A stretch of DNA of 64,000 bases, from contig NZ_BSSV01000006.1 in the NCBI RefSeq assembly GCF_030161435.1, forward strand, positions 1 to 64,000, in the 5' to 3' direction. Each line of letters begins with the position of its first letter. The first letter of the stretch is position 1. Under the pieces are notes generated by a model. That model was not told the DNA's origin and ran no database searches. It saw nothing but the letters and a program-made list of their open reading frames with translations. Both the position numbers and the translations under genes were made by a program. The DNA is from Thalassotalea loyana (GTDB lineage Bacteria; Pseudomonadota; Gammaproteobacteria; Enterobacterales; Alteromonadaceae). Positions 18,678-28,324 of this stretch are shown here, piece by piece.

Positions 18678-19733
18678 ATGTATTACCAAACTGATGATGT
18701 TCATATCAGTAAAATCAAAGAACTATTACCTCCTGTCGCTTTATTGGAAAAATTTCCTGCTTCAGAAAGAGCAAGCGAAGTTGTATTCCAAGGTCGAAAA
18801 GCGATCCAGAACATTTTGAATGGAAATGATGAACGATTGCTCGTTGTTATTGGTCCATGTTCAATCCATGATCCGGAAGCCGCATTAGAATACGGTAAAA
18901 AGCTTACATCGCTAAGAGAAAAGTATGCTGATAACCTTGAAGTTGTAATGAGAGTTTATTTTGAAAAACCACGTACAACCGTTGGTTGGAAAGGCTTGAT
19001 AAATGATCCTTATTTAGATAACAGCTTTAAATTAAATGACGGTTTGAAACTAGGACGAAAATTATTAGCTGATTTAAATGATTTAGGAATGCCAACAGCT
19101 GGTGAATTCCTGGATATGATTACACCGCAGTATATGGCGGACTTTATGTGTTGGGGCGCGATAGGTGCAAGAACCACTGAATCTCAGGTGCACCGAGAGC
19201 TTGCTTCTGGATTGTCATGCCCAGTTGGCTTTAAAAATGGTACTGACGGTACAATTAAAATAGCCATTGACGCGATTGGCGCTGCGAGTGCCTCTCACCA
19301 TTTCCTTTCGGTAACTAAGTTTGGTCATTCAGCGATAGTCGAAACAACCGGTAATCCAGATTGTCATATTATTCTTCGCGGTGGTAAATTGCCTAACTTT
19401 GATGCTGATAGTGTTGCTCAAGTTACTAATCAGCTTGATGGCGCAGGTTTGAATACAAAAGTAATGATCGACTTTTCTCATGCAAATAGTCAAAAGAAGT
19501 TCCAAAATCAAATGCTTGTGTGTGAGGATGTTGCGGGTCAGATTGCCAAAGGTAATCAAGATATTTTTGGCGTAATGGTAGAAAGTCACTTAGTAGAGGG
19601 GCGTCAGGATTTGGTTGAAGGTGAACCATTAACATACGGTCAGAGTATTACTGATGCGTGTATAGGTTGGCAGGATACTGAAACACTTCTTGCTCAATTA
19701 AACGACGCAGTCGCTCAACGCAAGCAAAGCTAG
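18678..19733 (+). CDS. aroG: 3-deoxy-7-phosphoheptulonate synthase, AroG-like
   Basis: 351 aa (E. coli AroG 350) and near-collinear with it: MYYQTDDVHISKIKELLPP, GPCSIHDP, RVYFEKPRTTVGWKGLI, GARTTESQVHRELASGLSCP, GFKNGTDG. It condenses PEP and erythrose-4-phosphate, the entry to the shikimate pathway. The N-terminal ~20 residues that form the Phe feedback site in AroG are conserved in style, so Phe sensitivity is likely. It ends in a strong terminator. A second isoenzyme lies at 22570. Confidence 0.93.
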   Translation: MYYQTDDVHISKIKELLPPVALLEKFPASERASEVVFQGRKAIQNILNGNDERLLVVIGPCSIHDPEAALEYGKKLTSLREKYADNLEVVMRVYFEKPRTTVGWKGLINDPYLDNSFKLNDGLKLGRKLLADLNDLGMPTAGEFLDMITPQYMADFMCWGAIGARTTESQVHRELASGLSCPVGFKNGTDGTIKIAIDAIGAASASHHFLSVTKFGHSAIVETTGNPDCHIILRGGKLPNFDADSVAQVTNQLDGAGLNTKVMIDFSHANSQKKFQNQMLVCEDVAGQIAKGNQDIFGVMVESHLVEGRQDLVEGEPLTYGQSITDACIGWQDTETLLAQLNDAVAQRKQS

Positions 19734-19750
19734 TGCTTGTTTCTCAAATA

Positions 19751-19777
19751 AAAAAGAGCCTATTTGGCTCTTTTTTT
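19751..19777. terminator. Bidirectional terminator between aroG and the EAL gene
   Basis: AAAAAGAGCC / GGCTCTTTTTTT with a TATTT loop, between convergent genes. Confidence 0.92.
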
Positions 19778-19778
19778 G

Positions 19779-22313
19779 TTATCGATTTAATCCCAGTCTA
19801 TTTTCTTCTAGCCACTGTAAGTATTGTGATAGAACCATCGCCGGAGCATAAAAGTAACCTTGTCCAATATCACAACCTAACTCTCTAAGTTGCATTTCTT
19901 CTTCTTGATTTTTAATGCCTTCAGCAACAACTTCTATACCTAGCGATTTCGCTATTTGTATCGTGCCTTTAATTATTTGTCGCTGTTTTGGCAAATTCAA
20001 CAAGCTTTCAATCAAGTGGTTATCTAGTTTTAACTCCTGACATGGCAGACGGCTAATATGTGAGATGTTAGAATCGCCTTCACCAAAATCATCGACACTT
20101 AGAACCATCCCCAAGGCGTTTAGGTTTTTCATATTTGTCACAATTTGACGGTTTGCTATTAACTCACTTGGGTTCGTGAGCTCAAGTGCAATATTTTCAG
20201 GTGGAACATCTGTCTGACTGATATAATCTGAAACAAAATGATAGAACTCAGGATCAGCCAAGTCTTGTTTGGTCATATTGATACTAATTAAGTGGCTATG
20301 GTAACCCGTTTCAATAATTTCAATTTGTTGTTTAAGCGCTTGTTTAAACACCCATTGGCTAATCGACTTCATTAATCCAATATCACAGGCGAGGGGAATC
20401 AACACGCTATTTGGCACAATGGTTCCATCGGGTTTTGTCCAACGAATAAAGACCTCACTACCACACACTTTCAAGGTTTTTAAGTCCACTTGTGGCTGAT
20501 GAAGCAGCTCAAATTCATTGTTATTAAACGCGGTAATCATTTCTGCAGCTAAGTCGAGCAAGTAAGCGTCTTTCTTGTGACTTTCAGGCTGGTAAAGCAT
20601 CCATGGCAATTGAGCACGCTTGGCTTGCTCTATGGCAAGTTTTGCATGCTGCATTAAGTTTTCAGTTTTAATTTCTAAATCATTGTTAATGGCTACGCCA
20701 ATTGAAGCACCTAACGGGAAGTTTACATTTTTAACCCGATATATTTCTTTAAATTTGCGTAAAATTGACTCAATGAAGACGACGAGTTCGTCTTCCTGTT
20801 GCTCGGTAAATAATAAATAGATGGTTCCTGTTTCATCAACACACAGTTTTTGGTTATCGCTGATCAGGTTTTCTACTTTGTCATTGTATAAGAACAGTGA
20901 ATTAAGACCTTGCTGTATTGATTTGTATAAATCATTCACTTCATAGTTTTCTATATAAAGTGAAACCGTACTAATTTGTTCCGGCTCAATGGCAAGTACG
21001 GTGAATTTATTATGTCCTTGAGCTTTTAGTTGCTTAATTTTATTTTCCAAATTTAAGCTTTTTAGGATTTTTGTATCTTCGTGATAAGTCAGAGTGGCGA
21101 TCTTTTGTTGCTCGCTCATTCTCATTCTTTCACCAAGAGCAAATGCCATGAATACTGTTTCAAACATGACACCTAAAAGAAAAGCATGGTTTGTCCAAAA
21201 TGTAGAATCAATGATATTTAGCAATGCGAGAGGCTGAATCGCTGCGCCCGTTAACAAAGGTAACCAAGAAACAAAGTAAAATCTTGCCCACGTAAATGTG
21301 GTCGTTAACTTTTTGAAGATGATAATAATTGCATACAAATAGAAAAACGGCTGGATCGTAAAGAAAATCTTAGCTTGGAAGATCATGCCCGTAAACGAGA
21401 GACCAAATCCGACTGATATCAGCGTAAAGCATAATATTTTACTTGTTTTGTAAACCCATGATTCTTCAATATCATACTGCAAAAAATAGCACGTAAACAT
21501 CAGTAGACTGACGATAATCACCATATTTATTTGAATAATATGGCTTTGAATCCACTGCTGAGTTTCGTAGGTAAATAGTAAATAACCAAAACCATTCAAG
21601 CTGGTAACTGTCAAAAATGTGCTGAATAAATACGCTAAGTATGCGAGGTAAACCTTGTCTTTAATCGATAAAAAGAGCACAAGGTTGTATAGTGCCATTA
21701 AAATTATGCAGCCAACAAACGCGCCATATAAGCCAATACTTGAACTTACATTTGAATTAAATTCTGGTGTCTTATATAAATTTAATGGGATTTCCGGTGG
21801 GCCATAGGTTTTCAGTTTTAACAATAACGTTTTGTCTTGGTACGCATTTAATTGAAATGAATAATGTGGAAAAGTTTGTAATTGTTCATCGTTAGTCACT
21901 CCCGACAAGTCAAAGACTTTCGAAATGTTCATGAATTGGTCAATCTCATAGATTTCTAAGATATCTAACATTGCATTGTCAATATGCAAAATTAAGTCGT
22001 CGCTTCGGTTGCTATTATTTAATAATGCAGCAATAACCCAATAGGTTTGATCAGCGAGTTGATAGGGAATTTTATTTGCGCTTTCAGGGATAAACTGTTG
22101 CTGAAAATCCAGTACGGTTTCAGCATTAACAGTCTGTTTTTTATCGATAAAGTATCGGTAATTAACGGTGATGTTGTCTTGAATTGCTATGGTTTGTTGC
22201 GTGTATTTGTGCAGATACTGAATTGCACTTTGGAGTACAAAGTAAGTAATTGATAAGAAGAATATAACAAAGAGAGCTTTGCTGTATTTTGACAATCGCG
22301 GATTATATATCAT
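19779..22313 (-). CDS. Membrane 7TMR-DISM sensor with degenerate GGDEF and EAL domain
   Basis: 844 aa from ATG 22313 (AAGGAT upstream); a TTG at 22352 would add 13 residues. Domain order: signal/TM helix (about 12-32), periplasmic 7TMR-DISM extracellular domain (about 40-170), seven TM helices (about 185-390), short coiled coil, GGDEF-like domain (about 430-570) lacking any GGDEF loop, and EAL domain (about 585-840). The EAL domain keeps DDFGEG, KLD, a Glu in VAEGI and GCDIGQGYFYAP. However, the EAL signature reads EVF and the usual ELTES is ELTNPS. Likely a membrane-sensed c-di-GMP phosphodiesterase or a catalytically weakened c-di-GMP binder. Confidence 0.85.
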   Translation of the reverse strand: MIYNPRLSKYSKALFVIFFLSITYFVLQSAIQYLHKYTQQTIAIQDNITVNYRYFIDKKQTVNAETVLDFQQQFIPESANKIPYQLADQTYWVIAALLNNSNRSDDLILHIDNAMLDILEIYEIDQFMNISKVFDLSGVTNDEQLQTFPHYSFQLNAYQDKTLLLKLKTYGPPEIPLNLYKTPEFNSNVSSSIGLYGAFVGCIILMALYNLVLFLSIKDKVYLAYLAYLFSTFLTVTSLNGFGYLLFTYETQQWIQSHIIQINMVIIVSLLMFTCYFLQYDIEESWVYKTSKILCFTLISVGFGLSFTGMIFQAKIFFTIQPFFYLYAIIIIFKKLTTTFTWARFYFVSWLPLLTGAAIQPLALLNIIDSTFWTNHAFLLGVMFETVFMAFALGERMRMSEQQKIATLTYHEDTKILKSLNLENKIKQLKAQGHNKFTVLAIEPEQISTVSLYIENYEVNDLYKSIQQGLNSLFLYNDKVENLISDNQKLCVDETGTIYLLFTEQQEDELVVFIESILRKFKEIYRVKNVNFPLGASIGVAINNDLEIKTENLMQHAKLAIEQAKRAQLPWMLYQPESHKKDAYLLDLAAEMITAFNNNEFELLHQPQVDLKTLKVCGSEVFIRWTKPDGTIVPNSVLIPLACDIGLMKSISQWVFKQALKQQIEIIETGYHSHLISINMTKQDLADPEFYHFVSDYISQTDVPPENIALELTNPSELIANRQIVTNMKNLNALGMVLSVDDFGEGDSNISHISRLPCQELKLDNHLIESLLNLPKQRQIIKGTIQIAKSLGIEVVAEGIKNQEEEMQLRELGCDIGQGYFYAPAMVLSQYLQWLEENRLGLNR

Positions 22314-22538
22314 ATTGCCCAGACATCCTTTCGGCGTAGTTTTACTTGGCAAAGTAACTTATTGATCTCCTTGTTTTAAAAATAACACAATTATCGATAT
22401 TTCGCATCTTATCAAAACAAAGTTGATTAAGAGTGATGCAACTTCGTGTGTTTCTTAAAAGGAAGAACTCAAAATAGCGCCTCGGGTATATACGATAAGC
22501 GCATGTGCGTTTACCCGAAAAATAGCGCATCAGGTTAA

Positions 22539-22557
22539 GGCGGGAACCGTGCCCGCC
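22539..22557 (-). terminator. Weak terminator candidate behind aroH
   Basis: GGCGGG / CCCGCC stem with a seven-base loop just downstream of the leftward aroH stop. There is no good T run, so a Rho-independent function is doubtful. The remaining space to the EAL gene shows no gene. Confidence 0.35.
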
Positions 22558-22569
22558 CTGAATGAGTGG

Positions 22570-23610
22570 TTAGCCTTTAGCGCTAGCCAAGATTTCAAGT
22601 ATTTTATCGGTTTCAGCGATATCAACACAGGCATCTGTGATGCTTTTGCCGTAAATAAGCGGCTCACCTGGTGTAACCGACTGGTTGCCTGACTCAATAA
22701 AGCTTTCAATCATAACGCCGAAGATATTATTGGCGCCATTTGCTAATTGATTAGCTAAGTCTTTTGCGACTTCAATTTGTTTAGTGTGGTCTTTATCACT
22801 ATTACCGTGGCTGCAATCCACCATCAACTTATCATTGAGTTGAGCACTTTTTAACTTATCATGAGCATCGTTGATGTCGGATTGGTGGTAGTTTGGTGAT
22901 TTACCACCACGCAGAATAACATGTGCAAACGGGTTACCATGTGTTCGATAAATACACATTTGCCCCGTTTTGTTTGGCGAATAAAGGACATGAGGTACGC
23001 TCGAAGCCTTAATTGCATCCATTGCGATTTTTACGTTGCCGTCAGTTCCATTTTTAAAACCAACAGGGCAACTCAATGCTGAAGCAAGTTCTCGGTGGAC
23101 TTGGCTTTCGGTTGTTCTGGCGCCGATTGCTCCCCAGCTTATAAGGTCTGAAATATATTGACCCGTTACCATGTCAAGAAACTCAGTGCCTGCAGGTAAC
23201 CCCATCTTATTTATATCCATTAATAGGTTACGCGCTAATCTCAAGCCTTTAGCCACATTAAAAGACTTATCTAAATCAGGATCACTAATTAAACCTTTCC
23301 AGCCAACAGTTGTTCTAGGTTTTTCGAAATATACACGCATTACTACGTATAATGAGTCTTTGTATTTTTCACTCAATACTTTGATGCGATTGGCGTAATC
23401 AATTGCCGCTTCGGTATCATGAATTGAGCACGGGCCAACAACAACGAGTAAACGCTCGTCCTCACCTTTAATAATTCTTTCAACAGTCGCGCGACTTTCA
23501 AGAATAAAATCTGCTGTTTTTTGATCAAGTGGAATATCTTGCGCTAATTGCGCTGGAGAAACCAAGTTTTCAATCAAACTGGTTCTTAATTCGTCTGTTT
23601 TGATGGTCAT
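22570..23610 (-). CDS. aroH: 3-deoxy-7-phosphoheptulonate synthase, AroH-like
   Basis: 346 aa from ATG 23610, chosen because MTIKTDELRTSLIENLVSP matches the AroH N-terminus; a TTG at 23643 adds eleven unrelated residues. The catalytic core is GPCSIHDT, RVYFEKPRTTVGWKGLISDPDL, GARTTESQVHRELASALSCP, GFKNGTDGN. The GQMCIYRTHGNP and SPNYHQSDI segments are closer to the E. coli Trp-sensitive AroH than to AroG or AroF. Trp feedback is inferred from that resemblance only. It is separated from ppsR by a terminator. Confidence 0.88.
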   Translation of the reverse strand: MTIKTDELRTSLIENLVSPAQLAQDIPLDQKTADFILESRATVERIIKGEDERLLVVVGPCSIHDTEAAIDYANRIKVLSEKYKDSLYVVMRVYFEKPRTTVGWKGLISDPDLDKSFNVAKGLRLARNLLMDINKMGLPAGTEFLDMVTGQYISDLISWGAIGARTTESQVHRELASALSCPVGFKNGTDGNVKIAMDAIKASSVPHVLYSPNKTGQMCIYRTHGNPFAHVILRGGKSPNYHQSDINDAHDKLKSAQLNDKLMVDCSHGNSDKDHTKQIEVAKDLANQLANGANNIFGVMIESFIESGNQSVTPGEPLIYGKSITDACVDIAETDKILEILASAKG

Positions 23611-23710
23611 GAAGAAAATAGCCCTGGAGGCTAGTGTATACAAGAAAATATGGTCGATAACATAGCGAATTTACCGTCATAATGCTAGTAAATATATGAT
23701 ATAAGCCATA

Positions 23711-23737
23711 AAAAAAGCAGGGTAAAACCTGCTTTAT
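23711..23737 (-). terminator. Terminator behind ppsR
   Basis: AAAGCAGG / CCTGCTTTTTT stem on the minus strand, 17 bases behind the ppsR stop and before aroH. Confidence 0.85.
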
Positions 23738-23753
23738 TGTCCATTAGGCGAAA

Positions 23754-24563
23754 TTAGTATTTATGGCGCTGTAATCCAGTGATTGACAGAATCTTGGCAG
23801 AAATTTCTTCAACACTGAATTTCGTACTATTGATATAAGGTATTTTTTCTTTTTTATATAACTTTTCAACTTCACGTAGCTCCATTCTGCATTGACGAGC
23901 TGACGCATATTTCGAATTTGCTCGACGATTGTCTCGAATATCCATAAGTCTTTCTGCGTCAATCGTTAAGCCAAATATTTTCTTTTTGTGTGGTTTTAAA
24001 AAGTCAGGGAGGCGCAATTCGTCCATATCATCATCGGTGAAAGGGTAATTCGCTGCTTTAATACCGTATTGCAAGGCGAGATAAAGTGAAGTTGGCGTTT
24101 TGCCAGAACGAGAAACACCAACTAAGATTATGTCTGCATGCGCATAATTACTTACATTTGAGCCGTCATCATTTGCTAATGCATAATTAACGGCATCAAT
24201 TCGGTGCTCGTAACTATTTTGATGAATACTGTGGGTGCGATGGGCTTTAGGTTTTGCTTCAACACCTAACTGCTTTTCTAATGGAGAAACAAAATGTTCA
24301 AGGAAATTATAGATAATACCATCACAGCTATCGATAATTTCTCTTATTTCAGGGTTAACAAAGGTATGAAAAACCAATGGCTTTTCACCTGTTTTCTTGA
24401 AAACGTCGTTTATTTTACGTTTGGCATCTTCAGCTTTATCAACATTTTCAATGAATGAAATTGTTTGATGCTCAAACTCCATTGGAAATAGCGATAACAA
24501 CGCGTGACCGAAAACTTCGGAAGTGATCGCTGTGCCGTCGGAAATATAAAATGCAGTGCGCAT
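23754..24563 (-). CDS. ppsR: PEP synthase regulatory kinase/pyrophosphorylase (DUF299)
   Basis: 269 aa. The P-loop is [15 protein letters not shown] at about residues 148-162, the DUF299 signature, with the conserved C-terminal [13 protein letters not shown] and NSKYAS. The N-terminus [13 protein letters not shown] is typical. It inactivates PpsA by ADP-dependent phosphorylation of a threonine next to the catalytic His, and reactivates it by Pi-dependent dephosphorylation. It is divergent from its target ppsA, which is the usual arrangement. Confidence 0.95.
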   Translation of the reverse strand: MRTAFYISDGTAITSEVFGHALLSLFPMEFEHQTISFIENVDKAEDAKRKINDVFKKTGEKPLVFHTFVNPEIREIIDSCDGIIYNFLEHFVSPLEKQLGVEAKPKAHRTHSIHQNSYEHRIDAVNYALANDDGSNVSNYAHADIILVGVSRSGKTPTSLYLALQYGIKAANYPFTDDDMDELRLPDFLKPHKKKIFGLTIDAERLMDIRDNRRANSKYASARQCRMELREVEKLYKKEKIPYINSTKFSVEEISAKILSITGLQRHKY

Positions 24564-24668
24564 GAATGTTCCTTTTTGTAATCAGGAGTGAAAACTTACA
24601 AATATTCTTTTAGTTTATGTAGTTTGCAGTGTAGAATGTTGGCGATTCGAAATAAAGCGCAGTTTTTG

Positions 24669-24739
24669 AATTTATTCGAATAACTTTGAGCCTTCACTCT
24701 GGTTTGAATTAGGTTAACGAAAGTTATTCGAATAAATTT
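24669..24739. promoter_or_regulatory. Inverted repeat with twin TTATTCGAATAA palindromes between ppsR and ppsA
   Basis: Perfect 19-bp inverted arms at 24669-24687 and 24721-24739, 33 bp apart. Each contains the 12-bp palindrome TTATTCGAATAA (24672-24683 and 24725-24736). Centre-to-centre distance is 53 bp, five helical turns. A weaker ATTCGAAAT lies at 24645-24653. Best read as a paired operator for a dimeric regulator of ppsA and perhaps ppsR. It is not the HexR-type consensus known to me for this promoter in Shewanella. Confidence 0.6.
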
Positions 24740-24767
24740 AAATTCAATTCCTTATGGAGAGATTGCT

Positions 24768-27143
24768 GTGCAAGAAAACGTACTTTGGTATGAAGAGTTA
24801 GGTATGAATGATGTGGACCGCGTAGGTGGTAAAAACGCATCATTAGGTGAAATGATTTCGAACCTAGCAAATGTAGGCGTACAAGTACCTGGTGGCTTTG
24901 CTACAACGGCCTTTGCTTTTGATGAATTTTTAGAGCAAAGTGGATTAAACGATAAAATTTATCAACTACTTGATACATTGGACGTAAGTGATGTTAACGC
25001 ATTACACGAATGTGGCAGCACAATTCGTCAATGGATCATTGACACTCCTTTCCTACCACAAATGCAAGCTGATATAGAACAAGCTTATGCAAAACTTGCT
25101 GGTAACTTTTCTGAAGATGCGTCGTTCGCTGTACGTTCATCGGCTACAGCAGAAGATATGCCCGATGCGTCATTTGCTGGTCAGCAAGAAACGTTTCTGA
25201 ATGTTCGCGGCTTAGATGCTGTAATGACAGCTATTAAGCATGTATTCGCGTCTTTGTTTAACGACCGTGCGATTTCTTACCGTGTTCACCAAGGTTATGA
25301 TCACCGCGGAGTTTCATTATCAGCTGGTATTCAGCGCATGGTTCGCTCTGATATTGCGTCATCAGGTGTAATGTTCTCCATTGATACTGAATCGGGCTTT
25401 GAAGACGTTGTATTTGTAACATCTAGCTACGGTCTAGGTGAAATGGTAGTACAAGGTGCTGTTAACCCTGATGAGTTCTACGTTCACAAACCAACACTTG
25501 CTAATGATAATCCAGCAGTTGTTCGCCGTAACTTAGGCTCTAAAGCAATTAAAATGGTTTACGCGAACACGCAAGAGCACGGCAAACAAGTTGAAATCGT
25601 TGATATTGACGAAGCACAATCTAACCAATTTTCTTTAACAGATGCAGAAGTTCAAGAACTAGCAAAACAAGCTGTTATCATTGAAAATCATTACAAGCGT
25701 CCAATGGATATCGAATGGGCGAAAGACGGCTTGGATGGCAAGTTATATATTGTTCAAGCGCGCCCTGAAACAGTTCGCAGCCGTGAAAACGCCAATGTAA
25801 TGGAACAGTTCCAGTTACAAGGCAGTGCAGATGTGATTTGTGAAGGACGCTCAATTGGTCACAAGATCGGTGCTGGTACTGCAAAAGTCCTTTCATCGTT
25901 GGATGAAATGGATAAGATTCAACCAGGCGATGTGCTGGTTACAGATATGACGGACCCAGATTGGGAGCCGATCATGAAGCGCGCTTCTGCTATTGTAACA
26001 AACCGCGGTGGCCGTACATGTCACGCTGCCATTATTGCTCGTGAAATGGGTATTCCTGCTGTTGTTGGCTGTGGTGATGCAACGTCTCGAATTGCCAATG
26101 GCGATGAGGTAACTGTTTCTTGTGCAGAAGGCGATACAGGCTTTATTTACGCAGGTAAATTAGAGTTCAGTGTAACCACCTCTGAAGTAGATCATATGCC
26201 TGATCTACCATTAAAAATAATGATGAATGTCGGTAACCCAGACAGAGCATTTGCATTTGCTAAATTACCGCATGCTGGTGTTGGTCTTGCGCGATTAGAA
26301 TTCATTATTAATAAAATGATCGGTATTCACCCTAAAGCGCTTCTTAACTTTGATGCACAGGAAGACAGTTTAAAAGAAGAAATTAATGACATCATCGCGG
26401 GCTATGAGAGTCCAGTTGAGTTCTACATTGCAAAATTGACTGAGGGTATTTCGACACTTGCTTGTGCGTATGCGCCGGAAAAAGTCATTGTTCGTATGTC
26501 TGACTTTAAGTCGAACGAATATGCGAATCTTGTAGGTGGTGATGTATTTGAGCCTGACGAAGAGAACCCTATGATTGGTTACCGAGGTGCTTCTCGCTAC
26601 ATCTCAGAAGATTTCCGTGAGTGTTTTGCGCTAGAGTGTGAAGCAATCAAACGCGTGCGTAATGAGATGGGTCTTACTAATGTTGAAATTATGATCCCAT
26701 TTGTTCGCACTTTAGAAGAAGCTGAACAAGTCATTGAGATTTTGGCCGAAAATGGCTTAAAACGTGGTGAAAATGGCCTACGCATTATCATGATGTGTGA
26801 ATTACCATCTAACGCGTTATTAGCTGATCAATTCTTAGATCATTTCGATGGCTTCTCAATTGGTTCAAACGACCTTACGCAGCTGACGCTTGGTTTAGAC
26901 CGTGATTCTGGTTTGATCGCACACTTATTCGATGAGCGCAATCCAGCCATCAAAGTATTACTTTCAATGGCAATTAAGGCGTGTAAAGAACGTGGCAAGT
27001 ATGTTGGTATTTGTGGTCAAGGCCCTTCTGATCACCCTGATTTTGCTCACTGGTTAGTAGAGCAGGGAATTGAGAGTGTTTCTTTAAACCCTGACACTGT
27101 ATTGCCAACTTGGTTATACCTTGCAGAGCAATATAACAAGTAG
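24768..27143 (+). CDS. ppsA: Phosphoenolpyruvate synthase
   Basis: 791 aa (E. coli 792), from a GTG start with GGAGAG eight bases upstream. Domain order: N-terminal nucleotide-binding domain ([19 protein letters not shown]), central phosphohistidine domain with [13 protein letters not shown] (His near residue 419; the adjacent Thr is the PpsR target), and C-terminal PEP/pyruvate TIM barrel ([24 protein letters not shown]). It converts pyruvate, ATP and water to PEP, AMP and Pi, supplying PEP for gluconeogenesis and for the two DAHP synthases next door. It is the last host gene before the prophage. Confidence 0.96.
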   Translation: MQENVLWYEELGMNDVDRVGGKNASLGEMISNLANVGVQVPGGFATTAFAFDEFLEQSGLNDKIYQLLDTLDVSDVNALHECGSTIRQWIIDTPFLPQMQADIEQAYAKLAGNFSEDASFAVRSSATAEDMPDASFAGQQETFLNVRGLDAVMTAIKHVFASLFNDRAISYRVHQGYDHRGVSLSAGIQRMVRSDIASSGVMFSIDTESGFEDVVFVTSSYGLGEMVVQGAVNPDEFYVHKPTLANDNPAVVRRNLGSKAIKMVYANTQEHGKQVEIVDIDEAQSNQFSLTDAEVQELAKQAVIIENHYKRPMDIEWAKDGLDGKLYIVQARPETVRSRENANVMEQFQLQGSADVICEGRSIGHKIGAGTAKVLSSLDEMDKIQPGDVLVTDMTDPDWEPIMKRASAIVTNRGGRTCHAAIIAREMGIPAVVGCGDATSRIANGDEVTVSCAEGDTGFIYAGKLEFSVTTSEVDHMPDLPLKIMMNVGNPDRAFAFAKLPHAGVGLARLEFIINKMIGIHPKALLNFDAQEDSLKEEINDIIAGYESPVEFYIAKLTEGISTLACAYAPEKVIVRMSDFKSNEYANLVGGDVFEPDEENPMIGYRGASRYISEDFRECFALECEAIKRVRNEMGLTNVEIMIPFVRTLEEAEQVIEILAENGLKRGENGLRIIMMCELPSNALLADQFLDHFDGFSIGSNDLTQLTLGLDRDSGLIAHLFDERNPAIKVLLSMAIKACKERGKYVGICGQGPSDHPDFAHWLVEQGIESVSLNPDTVLPTWLYLAEQYNK

Positions 27144-27161
27144 CTCTACAAATTACCTTTC

Positions 27162-27190
27162 AAAAAGCCAGCCTAACCGCTGGCTTTTTT
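27162..27190 (+). terminator. ppsA terminator
   Basis: AAAAAGCCAGC / GCTGGCTTTTTT with a CTAACC loop, 18 bases behind the ppsA stop. The prophage begins shortly after it. Confidence 0.92.
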
Positions 27191-27234
27191 GATACAGAGT
27201 AAGAAAAGATAATAATAAAATTGCGAAAAATTGC

Positions 27235-27323
27235 GGGACGATGTGGGAAGGCTTGGGATAATCTGGGACGATTATTGAAATGGTGTTTCAAATATTGAAA
27301 CGAGGCGGCTTTTATTATTGAAG
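27235..27323. repeat. Left-end repeat region, candidate transposase binding sites
   Basis: Four GGGA tetramers start at 27235, 27245, 27255 and 27265, exactly 10 bp apart; the outer two extend to GGGACGAT. They are followed by three TATTGAA elements at 27273, 27293 and 27316. GTTTCAA-ATA-TTGAAAC forms a dyad at 27284-27300. There is no gene here. Helically phased repeats at the edge next to the A/B arm fit a Mu-like attachment end. Confidence 0.5.
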
Positions 27324-27326
27324 TGG

Positions 27327-27352
27327 AAAAGGCTCATTATCGAGCCTTTTTT
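27327..27352. terminator. Terminator at the end of the leftward early operon
   Basis: AAAAGGCTC / GAGCCTTTTTT with an ATTAT loop. The stop of the last early gene lies inside the hairpin. Confidence 0.75.
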
Positions 27353-27831
27353 GTTGGTGTAGTTTTGTACTTTGCCATCATCTCGTCGAATTGAGCTTGA
27401 GCTTCTTCGTTGCTCAATTCGACACCTTGCTTTTTAATGACAGCTCGGCTTTTAGGTTGCTCGTCTGTGATTGCTTGTTCAGTCTCGCTCATGCTTTCAA
27501 TAACAGCTTTTAAATAGGTGTGATCTTTAAACATTTTAGCCTGGTGTGTTTTGCGGTTTTCACGAATAGTGACAACCGTTTTTTCACAAGCATTGGCTAG
27601 CAGGCGGTGGTTGCTGGTCAAGGCTAGTGTTTCCTTTAATAGTTTTGCAGCTCGAGCATTGTTAAGTTTGCTTTTAGCTGGTTTAAATAAGCCTATATAT
27701 AGAAGAACCATTGGCGCCAACCAAGACTCTAGTTTTGTTACTTCTGTTAATAGTTCTCGGCCACCTTCATCTTCGACAATTGAGAGTAAGTCGATAGCGC
27801 TATGGCAAACGGGGCAATTCGTTAAGTGCAT
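27337..27831 (-). CDS. Phage early protein with N-terminal CPxCH motif, unknown
   Basis: 164 aa. It starts MHLTNCPVCHSAIDLLSI, a CPVCH knuckle that could bind one metal, but no second Cys pair is visible. The middle is helical with a hydrophobic patch (SWLAPMVLLYIGLF, about 36-49). The C-terminus is charged and probably disordered, ending KTTPTKKAR. It is the last gene of the early arm, and its stop is inside the operon terminator. No family recognised. Confidence 0.7.
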   Translation of the reverse strand: MHLTNCPVCHSAIDLLSIVEDEGGRELLTEVTKLESWLAPMVLLYIGLFKPAKSKLNNARAAKLLKETLALTSNHRLLANACEKTVVTIRENRKTHQAKMFKDHTYLKAVIESMSETEQAITDEQPKSRAVIKKQGVELSNEEAQAQFDEMMAKYKTTPTKKAR

Positions 27832-27858
27832 TTTATTATTATTCTCTTATGTTAAAGC

Positions 27859-28068
27859 CTACTTCTGTGTGCTTGGTAGCTCTGGGATTTGCATCCAGTG
27901 AGTCATTTTCTGCCAATCGCCTAGATTAGTGTTCTTTCTCGCAACATCGGACTTAGATAATCTACGCATAGTTACCTCAGACTTTGGAGTCATTGAGCCA
28001 ACTCTAAGAACGACTAGATACCTACCAGCTTGGCTGGGGTATTCTTTTTCTACGTCAATCCACTTCAT
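27859..28068 (-). CDS. DUF551-like small phage protein
   Basis: 69 aa. MKWIDVEKEYPSQAGRYLVV at the start and MTHWMQIPELPS at the end match the DUF551 layout (W..V...P...G.YLVV … THWMPLPEPP), which is common in phages and of unknown function. A GGAG site precedes the ATG. It ends in the TQK-stop junction shared with its neighbours. Confidence 0.75.
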   Translation of the reverse strand: MKWIDVEKEYPSQAGRYLVVLRVGSMTPKSEVTMRRLSKSDVARKNTNLGDWQKMTHWMQIPELPSTQK

Positions 28069-28118
28069 AATTTCTCCTAAAGTACTCTATTTCAATTTTT
28101 GGCTTTTTTGAGATAAGC

Positions 28119-28310
28119 CTACTTCTGTGTAAGTTCTGCCAATATTTCAGCGCCATGTGCTAGTTCTTCATCTGTTATTGGTGGTTGACCATCAGCTATT
28201 CTTTTTTCAAGCACACTAAAAACACCCATAATATGCGGGTACATTAAGCCACCTGATGCAGTTAGAAATAGTTTTTGCATGTCGGCAAGTGAAACCTTTG
28301 TTTCGTCCAT
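28119..28310 (-). CDS. Small phage early protein, unknown
   Basis: 63 aa from ATG 28310 (AAGGA seven bases upstream). A longer frame from 28376 would overlap the neighbouring small gene. Helical and acidic (VSLADMQKLFLTASGGLMYP … EELAHGAEILAELTQK). No family recognised. It ends in the TQK-stop junction. Confidence 0.65.
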   Translation of the reverse strand: MDETKVSLADMQKLFLTASGGLMYPHIMGVFSVLEKRIADGQPPITDEELAHGAEILAELTQK

Positions 28311-28324
28311 AGTTATTTCCTTGT

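Noticed and set aside
27235-27270. CRISPR-like short repeat
   Set aside because: Repeat unit is four bases every ten; no spacers, no leader, no cas genes.
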